Made by a program: the position numbers and the translations under genes
NCBI GenBank assembly: GCA_024742695.1
Contig: JANSXY010000015.1
Location: forward strand, 1 to 64,000
From: Paracoccaceae bacterium
GTDB taxonomy: Bacteria > Pseudomonadota > Alphaproteobacteria > Rhodobacterales > Rhodobacteraceae
DNA length: 64,000 nt
Reading direction: 5' to 3'
Notes under the pieces: generated by a model
What the model saw: only the letters and a program-made list of their open reading frames with translations
What the model was told of the DNA's origin: nothing
The model's database searches: none
Part shown: positions 1-9,338 of the stretch, in pieces
Position numbering within the stretch: position 1 is the first letter of the stretch
Layout of the letters: every line of letters starts with the position of its first letter

Positions 1-61
1 CTTGACGGGGCAGGGCACTGACCATAGAACCCGCGTCACGCCCAGATGCGGGCGGCAGTGA

Positions 62-138
62 GCGGTTGTAGCTCAGTTGGTTAGAGTACCGGCCTGTCAC
101 GCCGGGGGTCGCGGGTTCGAGCCCCGTCAACCGCGCCA
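62..138 (+). tRNA. tRNA-Asp (GTC), copy 1
   Basis: This is a 77-base cloverleaf including an encoded CCA end. The acceptor arms GCGGTTG and CAACCGC pair perfectly. The anticodon loop carries GTC (in CCTGTCACG), which reads Asp codons, and the T arm has the usual GGTTCGAGCC. A second, nearly identical copy follows 39 bases downstream on the same strand, so the two are probably cotranscribed. Confidence 0.97.
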
Positions 139-177
139 CCGCCCCGGATCGCCCGAACGTCTGCCGAAAGGCCCTGC

Positions 178-254
178 GCGGTTGTAGCTCAGTCGGTTAG
201 AGTACCGGCCTGTCACGCCGGGGGTCGCGGGTTCGAGCCCCGTCAACCGCGCCA
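178..254 (+). tRNA. tRNA-Asp (GTC), copy 2
   Basis: This 77-base tRNA is identical to the copy at 62-138 except for one T-to-C change in the D loop (AGTTGG in copy 1, AGTCGG here). Anticodon GTC and encoded CCA are present. It is a tandem duplication with a 39-base spacer. Confidence 0.97.
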
Positions 255-347
255 CTTTTCCGAACCGTGCCGGGCTGCCACCATCGGTCGCATGGTGCCT
301 GCGCTCATGCGGGGCTAGGCGCGGCGGATCACGACCGGAGCGACGCC

Positions 348-572
348 TTGGCCTTACTCGACCAGATCCCGCTGAACATTCTGATCCTCGCGGCGCTGAC
401 GCTTGGCCTCGCGCCGTTCCTGCCCGAACCGCATATCTGGGAAAAGCTCAAGATGCTTGTCGCCGGCACGCTGACCCGGCCGATCGACATCTTCGATTTC
501 CTGATGCACGCCACGCCCTGGGTGCTGCTGATCGCCAAGCTGGTGCGGATGGCGGTGACGCGGCAGGCCTGA
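348..572 (+). CDS. Small two-helix membrane protein of Rhodobacteraceae (often labelled RND transporter)
   Basis: The protein has 74 residues if translation starts at TTG 348. I chose this start because GGAG at 337-340 lies 7 bases upstream and the recognisable conserved part (LLDQIPLNILILAALTLGLA) begins right after it. An upstream ATG at 267 would add a poorly conserved-looking, His/Ala-rich tail. There is a hydrophobic helix at about residues 8-24, a central PEPHIWEKLKML stretch, and a second hydrophobic helix near the C-terminus. Small proteins of this type follow tRNA-Asp genes in related genomes and are often auto-annotated as 'RND transporter', but 74 residues cannot form an RND pump, so the true function is unknown. 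A terminator follows directly. Confidence 0.7.
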   Translation: MALLDQIPLNILILAALTLGLAPFLPEPHIWEKLKMLVAGTLTRPIDIFDFLMHATPWVLLIAKLVRMAVTRQA

Positions 573-608
573 GGCCGCGCCGCCGAGGCGGGCGCGGCCC
601 GGGTTTTT
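573..608 (+). terminator. Rho-independent terminator
   Basis: A perfect 9-bp stem (GGCCGCGCC at 573-581, GGCGCGGCC at 591-599) with a 9-base loop is followed by a run of five T at 604-608. It starts on the base after the stop codon of the small membrane protein and separates it from the convergent dipeptidase gene. Confidence 0.8.
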
Positions 609-613
609 GCCCG

Positions 614-1987
614 CTACGCGGCCAGCCGCGCGAGGATCCGCGCCCAGCTGCGGATGCCGTGATGGAAGCTTTCCATGTCATACTTCTCGTTCGGCGAATG
701 GATCTGGTCGTCATCCTTGCCGAAGCCGATCAGCATCGAATCCATCCCGAGGATCGACTTGAAATAGCCCGCGATCGGGATCGAGCCGCCGCAGCCCACG
801 TAGCTGGCGGCGCGGCCCCATTCCTCCGTCAGCGCGCCGCGCGCCGCCTCGAAGGCCGGATCGGCGATCTCCATGACCGAGGCGGGGCTGCCCTCGGGGT
901 CCGTCCAGACCAGGTCGCAATCCGGCGGCAGCTGCGCCTCGATCCACGCGCGGAAGGCGGGCAGGATCTTGCCGGGATCCTGGCGCGAAACGAGCCGGAA
1001 CGAGACCTTGGCATGCGCCTCTGCCGGCAGGACCGTCTTGAACCCCGCGCCGGTATAGCCGCCCCAGATGCCGTTGATCTCTGCGGTGGGGCGCGACCAG
1101 ATCATCTCCAGCGGCGTGCGGTCGACCTCGCCGGCGGGGTCGGACAGGCCGACATCGCCCAGGAAGGTCTTGTGATCGAAGGCCAGCGCCTGCCATTGCG
1201 CGCGCACCTGTTCGGGCAGTTCGTCGACATCGTCGTAGAAGCCGGGCACCTGCACCCGGCCGCGGTCGTCGTGCAGGCCGGCGAGGATGCGGCTCAGCAC
1301 CCGGATCGGGTTCTGCGCCAGCCCGCCGTACATGCCCGAATGCAGGTCGCGGCCGGCGGCGCGGATGGTGAATTCGACCTTGGCGAGGCCGCGCAGCATC
1401 GTGGTGATCGCGGGGCGCGAGGATTCGAACAGCCCGGTGTCGCAGATCAGCGCCAGATCGGCCGACAGTTCGCCCCGGTGCTCTTCGAGGAACGGCACCA
1501 GCGAGGGCGAGCCGGATTCCTCCTCGCCCTCGAACAGGATCGTCAGGTTGCCGGGCAAGTCGCCGTGCACCGCCTTCCAGGCGCGGCAGGCCTCGACGAA
1601 GGTCATCAACTGGCCCTTGTCGTCCGAGGCGCCGCGCGCGCGGATCACGCGGCCCTTGTCGGTGTCCTCGATCGCGGGATCGAACGGGTCGCGATGCCAC
1701 AACTCCAGCGGGTCGACGGGCTGCACGTCGTAGTGACCGTAGAACAGCAGGTGCCGGCCGGGGCCGGGCTTGCGGCCCACCACCATCGGATGGCCCGGCG
1801 TCGGTCGCGCGGCCGCCTCGAACCCCAGCGACCGGAGATCGGCGACCAGCCAGTCGGCGGCGCGGGCGCAATCGGACTTGTAGGCCGGATCGGTCGAGAT
1901 CGAGGGAATCCGCAGAAGCTTGATCAGCCGATCGGTCGCTTCCGGCAGGGTTTCGTCGATTCGGGCAAGCACGGAATCGAGGCTCAT
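614..1987 (-). CDS. M20/M25/M40 family metallopeptidase (dipeptidase)
   Basis: This 457-residue cytoplasmic zinc hydrolase is of the carnosinase/CNDP-like M20 group and predicted to cleave dipeptides or related amide substrates. Metal-site motifs are in order: GHYDVQP (His85, Asp87), the bridging aspartate region ASDDKGQ near residue 122, and the catalytic EGEEESGS at 153-160. A dimerisation (lid) domain insertion follows, and the C-terminal SPNEKYDME contains the last metal-ligand region (IHSPNE). No signal peptide is visible. The ATG at 1987 has GGAG upstream on the minus strand. It is divergent from hemA, whose promoter region it shares. The exact substrate cannot be told from the sequence. 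Confidence 0.9.
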   Translation of the reverse strand: MSLDSVLARIDETLPEATDRLIKLLRIPSISTDPAYKSDCARAADWLVADLRSLGFEAAARPTPGHPMVVGRKPGPGRHLLFYGHYDVQPVDPLELWHRDPFDPAIEDTDKGRVIRARGASDDKGQLMTFVEACRAWKAVHGDLPGNLTILFEGEEESGSPSLVPFLEEHRGELSADLALICDTGLFESSRPAITTMLRGLAKVEFTIRAAGRDLHSGMYGGLAQNPIRVLSRILAGLHDDRGRVQVPGFYDDVDELPEQVRAQWQALAFDHKTFLGDVGLSDPAGEVDRTPLEMIWSRPTAEINGIWGGYTGAGFKTVLPAEAHAKVSFRLVSRQDPGKILPAFRAWIEAQLPPDCDLVWTDPEGSPASVMEIADPAFEAARGALTEEWGRAASYVGCGGSIPIAGYFKSILGMDSMLIGFGKDDDQIHSPNEKYDMESFHHGIRSWARILARLAA

Positions 1988-2104
1988 CGCGGTCTCCTTC
2001 AGGGGTGTGGGCGGAGCCTATCAGCCCGGCCGGCCCTGTCCAGCGCGCCGGAATCGGGGGTGTTTTCCCGGTTGTGACAATTTATGCACTCGGCAGGGGG
2101 TAAT

Positions 2105-2118
2105 TTGATCATTATCAA
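2105..2118. promoter_or_regulatory. FNR/FnrL box upstream of hemA
   Basis: The sequence TTGAT-CATT-ATCAA is a perfect match to the FNR consensus TTGAT-N4-ATCAA. It is centred about 68 bases upstream of the hemA ATG at 2180 and lies in the divergent region shared with the M20 peptidase. In Rhodobacter species hemA is a known FnrL target, so oxygen-responsive control of haem and tetrapyrrole supply is expected here. Confidence 0.85.
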
Positions 2119-2179
2119 GGCGGCCTGTGTTCGGACCCTCGAGGGTCATCCCCAGCGACAAGAGCAAGGGACGGGACGG

Positions 2180-3403
2180 ATGGACTATACGCGCGCGCTG
2201 GAAGAGGCGATCCAGAAGCTGCATGACGAAGGCCGGTACCGGACCTTCATCGATATCGAGCGGCAGAAGGGCGACTTTCCGAACGCGGTCTGGCGGCGGC
2301 CCGACGGCACCGAAAAGAACATCACCGTCTGGTGCGGCAACGACTATCTTGGCATGGGTCAGCATCCCGAGGTTCTGGCGGCGATGCACGAGGCCCTGGA
2401 CGCGACCGGCGCGGGATCGGGCGGCACCCGCAACATCTCGGGCACCACGGTCTATCACAAGCGGCTGGAGGCGGAGCTTGCCGATCTGCACGGCAAGGAA
2501 GCGGCGCTGGTCTTCACCTCGGCCTATATCGCCAACGACGCCACGCTTTCGACCCTGCCGAAGCTGTTTCCCGGCCTGATCATCTACTCGGACGCGCTGA
2601 ACCACGCCTCGATGATCGAGGGGATCAAGCGCAACGGCGGCGCCAAGCGCGTGTTCCGGCACAATGACCTCGCGCATCTGCGCAGCCTCATGGAGGCCGA
2701 CGATCCGGCGGCGCCGAAGCTGATCGCCTTCGAGTCGATCTACTCGATGGACGGCGATTTCGGCCCGATCGAGGCGATCTGCGATCTGGCCGACGAATTC
2801 GGCGCGCTGACCTATATCGACGAGGTGCACGCGGTCGGCATGTATGGGCCCCGCGGCGCCGGCGTGGCCGAACGCGACGGGCTGATGGGGCGGATCGACA
2901 TCATCAACGGCACGCTGGCCAAGGCCTATGGCGTGATGGGCGGCTACATCGCGGCGAGCGCCCGGATGTGCGACGCGATCCGGTCGTACGCGCCGGGCTT
3001 CATCTTCACCACCTCGCTGCCGCCGGCGGTGGCGGCGGGTGCGGCGGCCTCGGTCCGGATCCTGAAGACCGCCCAGCACCTGCGCGACGCGCAGCAGTTG
3101 CACGCGAAGATCCTCAAGACCCGGCTGAAGGGCATGGGCCTGCCGATCATCGACCACGGCAGCCATATCGTGCCCGTCCATGTCGGCGACCCGGTGCATT
3201 GCAAGGCGCTGTCGGACATGCTGCTGGAAGAGTTCGGCATCTACGTGCAGCCGATCAACTTCCCGACCGTCCCGCGCGGCACCGAAAGGCTGCGGTTCAC
3301 GCCCTCCCCGGTGCACGATCCGAAGCAGATCGACCGCCTCGTGAAGGCGATGGACAGCCTGTGGTCGCGCTGTGCGCTGAATCGCGCCGATATGACCGCC
3401 TGA
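2180..3403 (+). CDS. hemA: 5-aminolevulinate synthase
   Basis: This PLP enzyme condenses glycine and succinyl-CoA to 5-aminolevulinate, the first step of the C4 route to haem and, where present, bacteriochlorophyll. With the ATG at 2180 (purine-rich GGGACGG upstream) the protein has 407 residues, the usual alphaproteobacterial ALAS length. The PLP lysine falls at residue 248 in [11 protein letters not shown], as in Rhodobacter ALAS. Other visible motifs are the glycine-rich [13 protein letters not shown] and [12 protein letters not shown] with the cofactor aspartate. The open frame extends upstream to 2084, but it would run through the FNR box, so the shorter start is preferred. The perfect FNR box 62 bases upstream predicts low-oxygen regulation. 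Confidence 0.97.
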   Translation: MDYTRALEEAIQKLHDEGRYRTFIDIERQKGDFPNAVWRRPDGTEKNITVWCGNDYLGMGQHPEVLAAMHEALDATGAGSGGTRNISGTTVYHKRLEAELADLHGKEAALVFTSAYIANDATLSTLPKLFPGLIIYSDALNHASMIEGIKRNGGAKRVFRHNDLAHLRSLMEADDPAAPKLIAFESIYSMDGDFGPIEAICDLADEFGALTYIDEVHAVGMYGPRGAGVAERDGLMGRIDIINGTLAKAYGVMGGYIAASARMCDAIRSYAPGFIFTTSLPPAVAAGAAASVRILKTAQHLRDAQQLHAKILKTRLKGMGLPIIDHGSHIVPVHVGDPVHCKALSDMLLEEFGIYVQPINFPTVPRGTERLRFTPSPVHDPKQIDRLVKAMDSLWSRCALNRADMTA

Positions 3404-3511
3404 CGGGTTCTGCGGGTGCACAAACCCTTGCCCTGTGGTAAGTAAGCCGCAACTTGGCGCGCGTAATGACGCGAATCGCCGGGGTCGAAACACGGGGCCG
3501 GGGACAGGTGC

Positions 3512-4675
3512 ATGATCGGGCGGAGGCTGCCACCTTCGACGGATGAGGTCGCGAAGCCGAAGGGCTTCGACGATTACGAATTGCGCCTTGGCGACATCAT
3601 GCGCGGCGAACGCGCGACCCTGTCGAAGTCGCTTCTCGACGTGCAGCGCGAATTGAAGATCAAGGCCAGCTACATCGCCGCGATCGAGAATGCCGATGCC
3701 TCGGCCTTCGATACCCCGGGCTTCATCGCCGGATACGTGCGCTCCTACGCGCGGTATCTCGGCATGGATCCGGAATGGGCCTTCGCGCGGTTCTGCGAAG
3801 AGGCGGGGTTCACGGTTTCGCATGGCCTGTCCTCGGCGGCGTCGGGGCCGAAGAAGCCGCGCCGCACCTATGCCGAACCGCTGGCCGATCCGAACGCGAG
3901 CTTCGTGCCGCGCGGTGAAAGCATGATGTCGAAGGTCGAACCGGGCGCGATCGGGTCGATGCTGGTTCTGGCGCTGGTCGCCGGCGGGCTGGGATTTGGC
4001 GGCTGGACCGTCTTGCAGCAGGTGCAGCGGGTGCAACTCGCCCCGGTCGAGACCGCGCCCGCCACGGTGGCGGAAATCGACCCGGTCGCGGGGCGGCAGA
4101 TGGCGTCCCCGGCGCTGGGCGAGGCCGCGCCGGCGCTGCCGGGGACCGATACGCTGGACCGGATCGCGCGACCGCAGACGCTGGAGGCGCCGGTCGTCGT
4201 GGCCCGCGACGGGCCGATCGCGGCGATCGACCCGCGCAGCGTCGGCACCCTGGCCGAGCCCGAACCCGAACCCGTCGTGGTCGCGGCTGCCGAGCCCGAA
4301 CCGGAGGTGCCGGTCGCGCGGACCATCGCCGACGCCGCGCCGGGGGTGGAGATTTTTGCGGTGCGCCCTGCCTGGGTGCGGGTCAGCGCGGCCGACGGCA
4401 CCGTGATCCTCGAGAAGATCCTGGATGCCGGCGAACGGTTTGCCCTGCCGGCCACCGAGGCGCCGCCGCTGTTGCGTGCGGGCAATACCGGCGCGGTCTA
4501 TTTCTCGGTCAACGGCGAGACCTACGGGCCCGCCTCGTCGGAGAACGCGGTGGTCAAGAACCTCGAACTTTCCGCCGAGGTGCTGACCGCGGCCTACCAG
4601 GTGGCCGATCCCGAGGCCGATCCGGAACTGGCGCGCACCGTGGCAAGCTGGGCCGGCCAGGGCGCCGACCGGTAG
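3512..4675 (+). CDS. RodZ-like membrane protein with N-terminal helix-turn-helix and C-terminal DUF4115
   Basis: The protein has 387 residues. The N-terminal part (about 25-100) is a cro/RodZ-type HTH_25 domain ([20 protein letters not shown], then [14 protein letters not shown]). A single transmembrane helix follows near residues 147-170 ([19 protein letters not shown]). Next comes a Pro/Ala/Glu-rich linker with repeated EPEPE segments, and a C-terminal periplasmic DUF4115-like domain ([20 protein letters not shown]). This is the RodZ architecture, in which the HTH contacts MreB and the protein supports rod shape. Whether it has that role here is inferred from architecture only. It lies 73 bases ahead of ispG, as in many alphaproteobacteria, and may be cotranscribed with it. 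Confidence 0.82.
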   Translation: MIGRRLPPSTDEVAKPKGFDDYELRLGDIMRGERATLSKSLLDVQRELKIKASYIAAIENADASAFDTPGFIAGYVRSYARYLGMDPEWAFARFCEEAGFTVSHGLSSAASGPKKPRRTYAEPLADPNASFVPRGESMMSKVEPGAIGSMLVLALVAGGLGFGGWTVLQQVQRVQLAPVETAPATVAEIDPVAGRQMASPALGEAAPALPGTDTLDRIARPQTLEAPVVVARDGPIAAIDPRSVGTLAEPEPEPVVVAAAEPEPEVPVARTIADAAPGVEIFAVRPAWVRVSAADGTVILEKILDAGERFALPATEAPPLLRAGNTGAVYFSVNGETYGPASSENAVVKNLELSAEVLTAAYQVADPEADPELARTVASWAGQGADR

Positions 4676-4748
4676 GCATGGCGGTTGCCGCGCGGCGGCG
4701 CTGCGGCTATCTCTGCCTCGTGAGCCTGACGTCCGAAGGGTAGTCCCG

Positions 4749-5879
4749 ATGTCGCACAATCCGATCCGCCCGTGGCGCAATATCGACCGGCGCAAGTCGC
4801 GCCAGATTCATGTCGGCAAGGTCGCGGTCGGGGGCGATGCGCCGATTTCCGTGCAGACGATGACGAACACGATCACCTCCGACGTGGCGGCAACCATCGA
4901 CCAGGTGCAGCGCTGCGCGGTTGCCGGGGCCGATATCGTCCGGATCTCCACGCCCGACGAGGCGTCGACGAAGGCGCTGAAGGAGATCGTGGCCGAAAGC
5001 CCGGTGCCGATCGTCGCCGACATCCATTTCCACTATCGCCGCGCCATCGAGGCGGCCGAGGCCGGCGCGGCCTGCCTGCGGATCAATCCCGGCAATATCG
5101 GCGATGCGAAACGCGTGGCCGAGGTGGTGCGCGCGGCGAAGGATCACGGCTGTTCGATCCGCATCGGGGTCAACGCCGGCAGCCTCGAACGGCATCTGCT
5201 TGAAAAATACGGCGAACCCTGCCCGGAGGCGATGGTCGAAAGCGGGTTGGACCATATCAGGTTGTTGCAGGACAACGATTTCCACGAATTCAAGATCAGC
5301 GTGAAGGCCTCGGACGTGTTCCTGGCCGCCGCCGCCTACCAGCAACTGGCCGAGGCGACGGATGCGCCGATCCACCTTGGCATCACCGAGGCCGGGGGAA
5401 TGCTGTCGGGTACGGTGAAATCCGCGATCGGGCTGGGCAACCTGTTGTGGATGGGGATCGGCGACACGATCCGGGTGTCGCTTTCGGCCGATCCGGTGGA
5501 AGAGGTGAAGGTCGGCTTCGAGATCCTCAAGTCGCTCGGGCTGCGACACCGCGGCGTGACGATCATCTCCTGCCCGTCCTGCGCGCGGCAGGGGTTCGAC
5601 GTGATCAAGACCGTCTCGGCGCTGGAGGAACGGCTGGCCCATGTCACGACCTCGATGAGCCTGTCGATCATCGGCTGCGTGGTGAACGGACCGGGCGAGG
5701 CGCTGCTGACCGATATCGGCTTCACCGGCGGCGGCGCCGGATCGGGCATGGTCTACCTCGCGGGCAAGCAAAGCCACAAGATGTCGAACGACCAGATGAT
5801 CGATCACATCGTCGGCCTGGTCGAGAAGAGGGCGGCCGAGATCGAGGCGGCGGAAGCCGCGGCGGCAGCGGCCGAATAG
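4749..5879 (+). CDS. ispG: Flavodoxin/ferredoxin-dependent 4-hydroxy-3-methylbut-2-enyl diphosphate synthase
   Basis: IspG (GcpE) converts MEcPP to HMBPP in the non-mevalonate isoprenoid pathway using a [4Fe-4S] cluster. The 376-residue protein has the family's TIM-barrel start ([24 protein letters not shown]). Cluster ligands are Cys275 and Cys278 ([11 protein letters not shown]), Cys310 and Glu317 (CVVNGPGE), at the spacing found in E. coli IspG. The C-terminus ends in an Ala/Glu-rich tail (about residues 360-376) with no obvious function. A hairpin follows between this gene and the convergent DsbA-family gene. Confidence 0.97.
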   Translation: MSHNPIRPWRNIDRRKSRQIHVGKVAVGGDAPISVQTMTNTITSDVAATIDQVQRCAVAGADIVRISTPDEASTKALKEIVAESPVPIVADIHFHYRRAIEAAEAGAACLRINPGNIGDAKRVAEVVRAAKDHGCSIRIGVNAGSLERHLLEKYGEPCPEAMVESGLDHIRLLQDNDFHEFKISVKASDVFLAAAAYQQLAEATDAPIHLGITEAGGMLSGTVKSAIGLGNLLWMGIGDTIRVSLSADPVEEVKVGFEILKSLGLRHRGVTIISCPSCARQGFDVIKTVSALEERLAHVTTSMSLSIIGCVVNGPGEALLTDIGFTGGGAGSGMVYLAGKQSHKMSNDQMIDHIVGLVEKRAAEIEAAEAAAAAAE

Positions 5880-5900
5880 CCCGCGCAACCTGACCTAAGC

Positions 5901-5917
5901 GGCGGCCTGTGGCCGCC
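5901..5917. terminator. Hairpin between convergent ispG and DsbA-family genes
   Basis: A 7-bp perfect stem GGCGGCC/GGCCGCC with a three-base TGT loop lies 21 bases after the ispG stop. There is no T run, so it is at best a weak or Rho-assisted terminator. Confidence 0.4.
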
Positions 5918-5948
5918 CGATCCGATGTCTTGCCGTGGTTCCGCAGCC

Positions 5949-6695
5949 TCAGCCGCGTTCCTCGGCGACGATCCCGGTCATCGCCTCGTAGGGGACATAG
6001 CCGCGGATCATCTGGTCGCCGATCACGAAGGTCGGGGTGCCGGAAATCCCCAGTCGTTGCGCCAGCGCGGAATTGGCGCGCAGGATGTCGGTCACCGCGT
6101 CGCTGTCCATCTCGGCCCGGATCGCGTCGGCGTCGAGGCCGAGGTCGTCGGCCAGACGGTCGAGCGCCGCCTGCGTGACATCGCCGCGGAAGCTGGTGTA
6201 GAGCGCGTCGTGCACCGTGCCGTAGGCCTCGGCCCCCTCGGCGCGCAGCACCGCGACAGCGAAGCGCGAGGCGAGCACCGATTGCTCGCCGAGGATCGGG
6301 AATTCCTTGACGATGTAGCGGATGTCGCCGTCCAGTTCGAGCAGCTGCATCAGTTCGGGATGGGCCTTGCGGCAATAGCCGCAGCGGTAATCGGCGAATT
6401 CCACGATCGTCAGGCTGCCCTCGGGGTTGCCGCCGATCCAGGAATGGCCGTCGTCGAAGATCGCCGCGGCATTCGTGGCGATCAGTTGCTGATCGCTCAT
6501 CGCCTGCTGCTGGGCCTGCTTGGCCTCCAGCGCCGCGATCGCCTCCATCAGCACCTCGGGGTTTTCCAGAAGATAGGCGCGGACCTCGGCGCGGAACGCG
6601 TCGCGCTCATCCCCGGTCAGCGCGGTCAGGTCGGTCGCGCCGGCCGGGGCGGCAAGCGCCAGGGCGGCGGCGAGGGCGAGGGGGGCGAATTTCAT
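5949..6695 (-). CDS. DsbA family periplasmic thiol:disulfide oxidoreductase
   Basis: The product has 248 residues from ATG 6695, which begins a clear Sec signal peptide (MKFAPLALAAALALAAPAGA, cleavage near 20-22). A short helical N-terminal extension rich in Glu/Ala/Gln follows (about 25-75), typical of the Com1/DsbA-like group. The thioredoxin fold has the active site CGYC (Cys105, Cys108 in DYRCGYCRKAHPE) and the cis-proline loop ISGTPTFVIG. It is predicted to form or shuffle disulfides in envelope proteins. The gene is divergent from the aminotransferase gene across about 145 bases. Longer in-frame starts exist upstream but would precede the signal peptide and are rejected. Confidence 0.92.
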   Translation of the reverse strand: MKFAPLALAAALALAAPAGATDLTALTGDERDAFRAEVRAYLLENPEVLMEAIAALEAKQAQQQAMSDQQLIATNAAAIFDDGHSWIGGNPEGSLTIVEFADYRCGYCRKAHPELMQLLELDGDIRYIVKEFPILGEQSVLASRFAVAVLRAEGAEAYGTVHDALYTSFRGDVTQAALDRLADDLGLDADAIRAEMDSDAVTDILRANSALAQRLGISGTPTFVIGDQMIRGYVPYEAMTGIVAEERG

Positions 6696-6840
6696 GGCAT
6701 CGGTCCTGTTCGTTGCGGCGCCCGGCCGGCCTACCCGGCCCGGCACCGATTTGGCAAGCGCCGTGTCCGCGGCCCTTGACCGCATCGGCGCGGGCTGGGA
6801 TGACCGGCGCACGGGGTCGCGGCAGCATAGGGAGAGAGCC

Positions 6841-7980
6841 GTGCGGTCATCAAGGCGCGGGATCGTCGATCCCTTCATCGTGATGGACGTGATGGAGGCG
6901 GCGCGCGCCGCCGAGGCCGCGGGCCGGCACGTCATTCACATGGAGGTCGGCCAGCCCGCCACCCCGGCGCCGGCGGGCGCGCGCGCCGCGCTGGCCGGGG
7001 CGATGGCGGAGGATGCGCTGGGCTATACCGTGGCGCTGGGCCTTCCGGCGCTGCGCGCGCGGATCGCCCGGCTCTACGCCGACTGGTACGGCGTCGATCT
7101 CGATCCGGCGCGGGTGATCGTGACGTCGGGATCCTCGGCGGCTTTCCTTCTGGCCTTCACCGCGCTTTTCGACGCGGGCGAGAAGGTCGCGCTGGGCGAA
7201 CCGGGCTATCCCTCCTACCGGCAGATCCTGAAGGCGCTGTCGCTGGTCCCGGTCGGCATCCCGACCGCCGCGGAGGATCGCTACCAGCCGAGGCCCGACC
7301 AGTTGCCCGCGGATTGCGCGGGGCTGATCGTGGCCTCGCCGGGCAATCCCTCGGGGACGATGCTGGACCGGCCGGCGATGGCCGCGCTGATCGAGGCGGC
7401 CGCGGCGCGCGGCATGGCCTTCGTCTCGGACGAAATCTACCACGGGCTGCACTACGGCGCCCCGGCCGTGTCGGCACTGGAGGTGTCCGACGACGTCTAC
7501 GTGATCAACTCGTTCTCGAAGTATTTCTCGATGACCGGCTGGCGCGTCGGCTGGATGGTTGTGCCGGAGGATCACGTGCGCCTTGTCGAGCGGCTGGCGC
7601 AGAACATGTTCATCTGCCCGCCGCATGCCAGCCAGGTGGCCGCGCTGGCGGCGCTCGACTGCACCGACGAGCTGGAGGCGAACCGCGCGGTCTATGCGCG
7701 CAACCGCGACCTGATGCTGGAAGGATTGCCGAAGGCCGGCATCACCCGGATCGCGCCGCCCGACGGGGCATTCTACGTCTATGCCGATGTGTCGGACGTG
7801 ACGGATGACAGCCTTGCGCTGGCGCGCGACATCCTCGACCGTGCCGGGGTGGCGGTGACGCCGGGGCTGGATTTCGACCCGGTGCGGGGCCACGCGACCT
7901 TGCGGTTCTCCTATGCCCGGTCGAGCGACGACATCGCCGAGGGGCTTGCGCGGCTTGCGGCCTATTTCCGCGCCGGCTGA
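6841..7980 (+). CDS. PLP-dependent class I/II aminotransferase
   Basis: A fold-type I aminotransferase of 379 residues from GTG 6841, with AGGGAGAG just upstream. Family motifs: VIHMEVGQPATPAP near the N-terminus, SGSSAAFLLAF, the substrate/cofactor segment SPGNPSGTMLD, SDEIYHGLHY with the PLP-ring aspartate, and the Schiff-base Lys227 in NSFSKYFSMTGWRVGW. The C-terminal carboxylate-binding arginine lies in LRFSYARS. The amino donor cannot be read from the sequence. In-frame start codons further upstream would run into the DsbA gene and give a non-family extension. Confidence 0.9.
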   Translation: MRSSRRGIVDPFIVMDVMEAARAAEAAGRHVIHMEVGQPATPAPAGARAALAGAMAEDALGYTVALGLPALRARIARLYADWYGVDLDPARVIVTSGSSAAFLLAFTALFDAGEKVALGEPGYPSYRQILKALSLVPVGIPTAAEDRYQPRPDQLPADCAGLIVASPGNPSGTMLDRPAMAALIEAAAARGMAFVSDEIYHGLHYGAPAVSALEVSDDVYVINSFSKYFSMTGWRVGWMVVPEDHVRLVERLAQNMFICPPHASQVAALAALDCTDELEANRAVYARNRDLMLEGLPKAGITRIAPPDGAFYVYADVSDVTDDSLALARDILDRAGVAVTPGLDFDPVRGHATLRFSYARSSDDIAEGLARLAAYFRAG

Positions 7981-8034
7981 GCCTTGGCCGGAACCGCCCG
8001 CGCCTGCTAGTCTGGCGAAAACGACGGGGCGGGC

Positions 8035-9255
8035 ATGCAGGTCTGGAGGCGTTTCAAGGGGATGACCGTGGCGGCGGCGCTGGCGCTGTCGGCGGCGCCG
8101 GGGGCCACGCAGGACTTGTCCGCGCTGGCGCGGCTGGTGCCCGAGGGGTCGGCCGTTGTCGATGCCGGTGCGGGTGTGCGGATCGACCTGGCGCTGTCGC
8201 AGCCCGTGCCCTACCGGGTCTTCGTGCTCGACGATCCGCCGCGCCTGGTGCTGGACAGCCGCGAGATCGATTTCTCCGCCGCCGACGCGACGGCGCTGAA
8301 CCGGTCGGACCGGGTGCAGGCGTTGCGGCTGGGGCGGTTCCGGCCGGGCTGGTCGCGGCTGGTGGCAGTGCTGGACGGACCCTACCGGATCGTTTCCGCG
8401 GAAGAGCGGGGTGCGCCGGCGGCGATCCGCGTTGCGCTGGAACCGGCGACGCGGGCGGAATTCGCGGCTGCGGTGGCCGCCGCGCCGGACCCGGCCTGGG
8501 GCCTGCCGGCACCGGTCGAACTGCCGCCTGCCAAGCCGCGGCAGACCGGCGCGGAGCCACTGATCGTGGCGCTCGATCCCGGCCACGGCGGGCTTGATCC
8601 CGGCGCCGAGGCGATGGGGCTGACCGAGGCCGACCTGATGCTGGTGTTCGGGCGCGAACTGGCCGAGGTGCTGCGCCGGGCCGGCATGACGGTGGTGATG
8701 ACGCGCGAGGAGGATGTGTTCGTGCCGCTGGCGCAGCGCATCCGTATCGCGCGCGAGGCGGGGGCCGACGTGTTCCTCTCGCTGCATGCCGATGCGCTGG
8801 CGTCCGGCACGGCGGTGGGCACCACGATCTACCGGCTCGATCTCGACTCTCCCGATGCCGAGGCGCAGCGACTGGCGGAACGCCACGATCGCGATGACGT
8901 GCTGGCCGGGCTGGACCTTGGCGATGCCGACGACCTGGTGGCCGCCGTGCTCGTCGATCTTGCGCGCGCGGAAACCGAACCCCGCGCCGACCGCCTGGCG
9001 AAAACGCTGGTCGAGACGATCGATGCCGCCGGCATCCGGCTGCACAGCAAGCCGATCCAGTCCGCGGCGTTCTCGGTTCTCAAGGCGCCGGACATGCCTT
9101 CGCTGCTGATCGAGCTCGGTTTCCTGTCCTCGCGCCGCGACCGGCAGCGGCTGACCGACGCGGAGTGGCGGGCCGGGATGCAGACGGCGATCCGCGCCGC
9201 GCTGCAGGCCTGGGCGCGGGCCGACGCGGCCGAGGCGGCGCGGGTCCGGCAATAG
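8035..9255 (+). CDS. amiC: N-acetylmuramoyl-L-alanine amidase (AmiC type, AMIN + Amidase_3)
   Basis: The 406-residue envelope enzyme cleaves the amide between MurNAc and the stem peptide, mainly at division sites. A signal peptide (MTVAAALALSAAPGATQ, about residues 9-25) is followed by an AMIN domain (about 35-145) and a zinc Amidase_3 domain (about 178-395). Zinc and catalytic motifs are ALDPGHGGLDPGA (His184), VVMTREED, SLHADA and LIELGFLSS with the catalytic glutamate. It is followed after about 80 bases by mrcA on the same strand, so the two peptidoglycan genes probably form one unit. Confidence 0.95.
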   Translation: MQVWRRFKGMTVAAALALSAAPGATQDLSALARLVPEGSAVVDAGAGVRIDLALSQPVPYRVFVLDDPPRLVLDSREIDFSAADATALNRSDRVQALRLGRFRPGWSRLVAVLDGPYRIVSAEERGAPAAIRVALEPATRAEFAAAVAAAPDPAWGLPAPVELPPAKPRQTGAEPLIVALDPGHGGLDPGAEAMGLTEADLMLVFGRELAEVLRRAGMTVVMTREEDVFVPLAQRIRIAREAGADVFLSLHADALASGTAVGTTIYRLDLDSPDAEAQRLAERHDRDDVLAGLDLGDADDLVAAVLVDLARAETEPRADRLAKTLVETIDAAGIRLHSKPIQSAAFSVLKAPDMPSLLIELGFLSSRRDRQRLTDAEWRAGMQTAIRAALQAWARADAAEAARVRQ

Positions 9256-9338
9256 CCCGCCGGGCGCAAGCAAAGGTGTTTTGACCCTTCCCCCGTCCCC
9301 GGTGTAAAGGTGTGCGCCAAGGAAAGGGCTGCGCTCAG

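Noticed and set aside
2021-4795. A 924-codon open frame on the minus strand opposite hemA and the RodZ-like gene
   Set aside because: It is antisense to two well supported genes, is Arg/His/Gly-rich with no domain, and is the kind of spurious frame expected in very GC-rich DNA.
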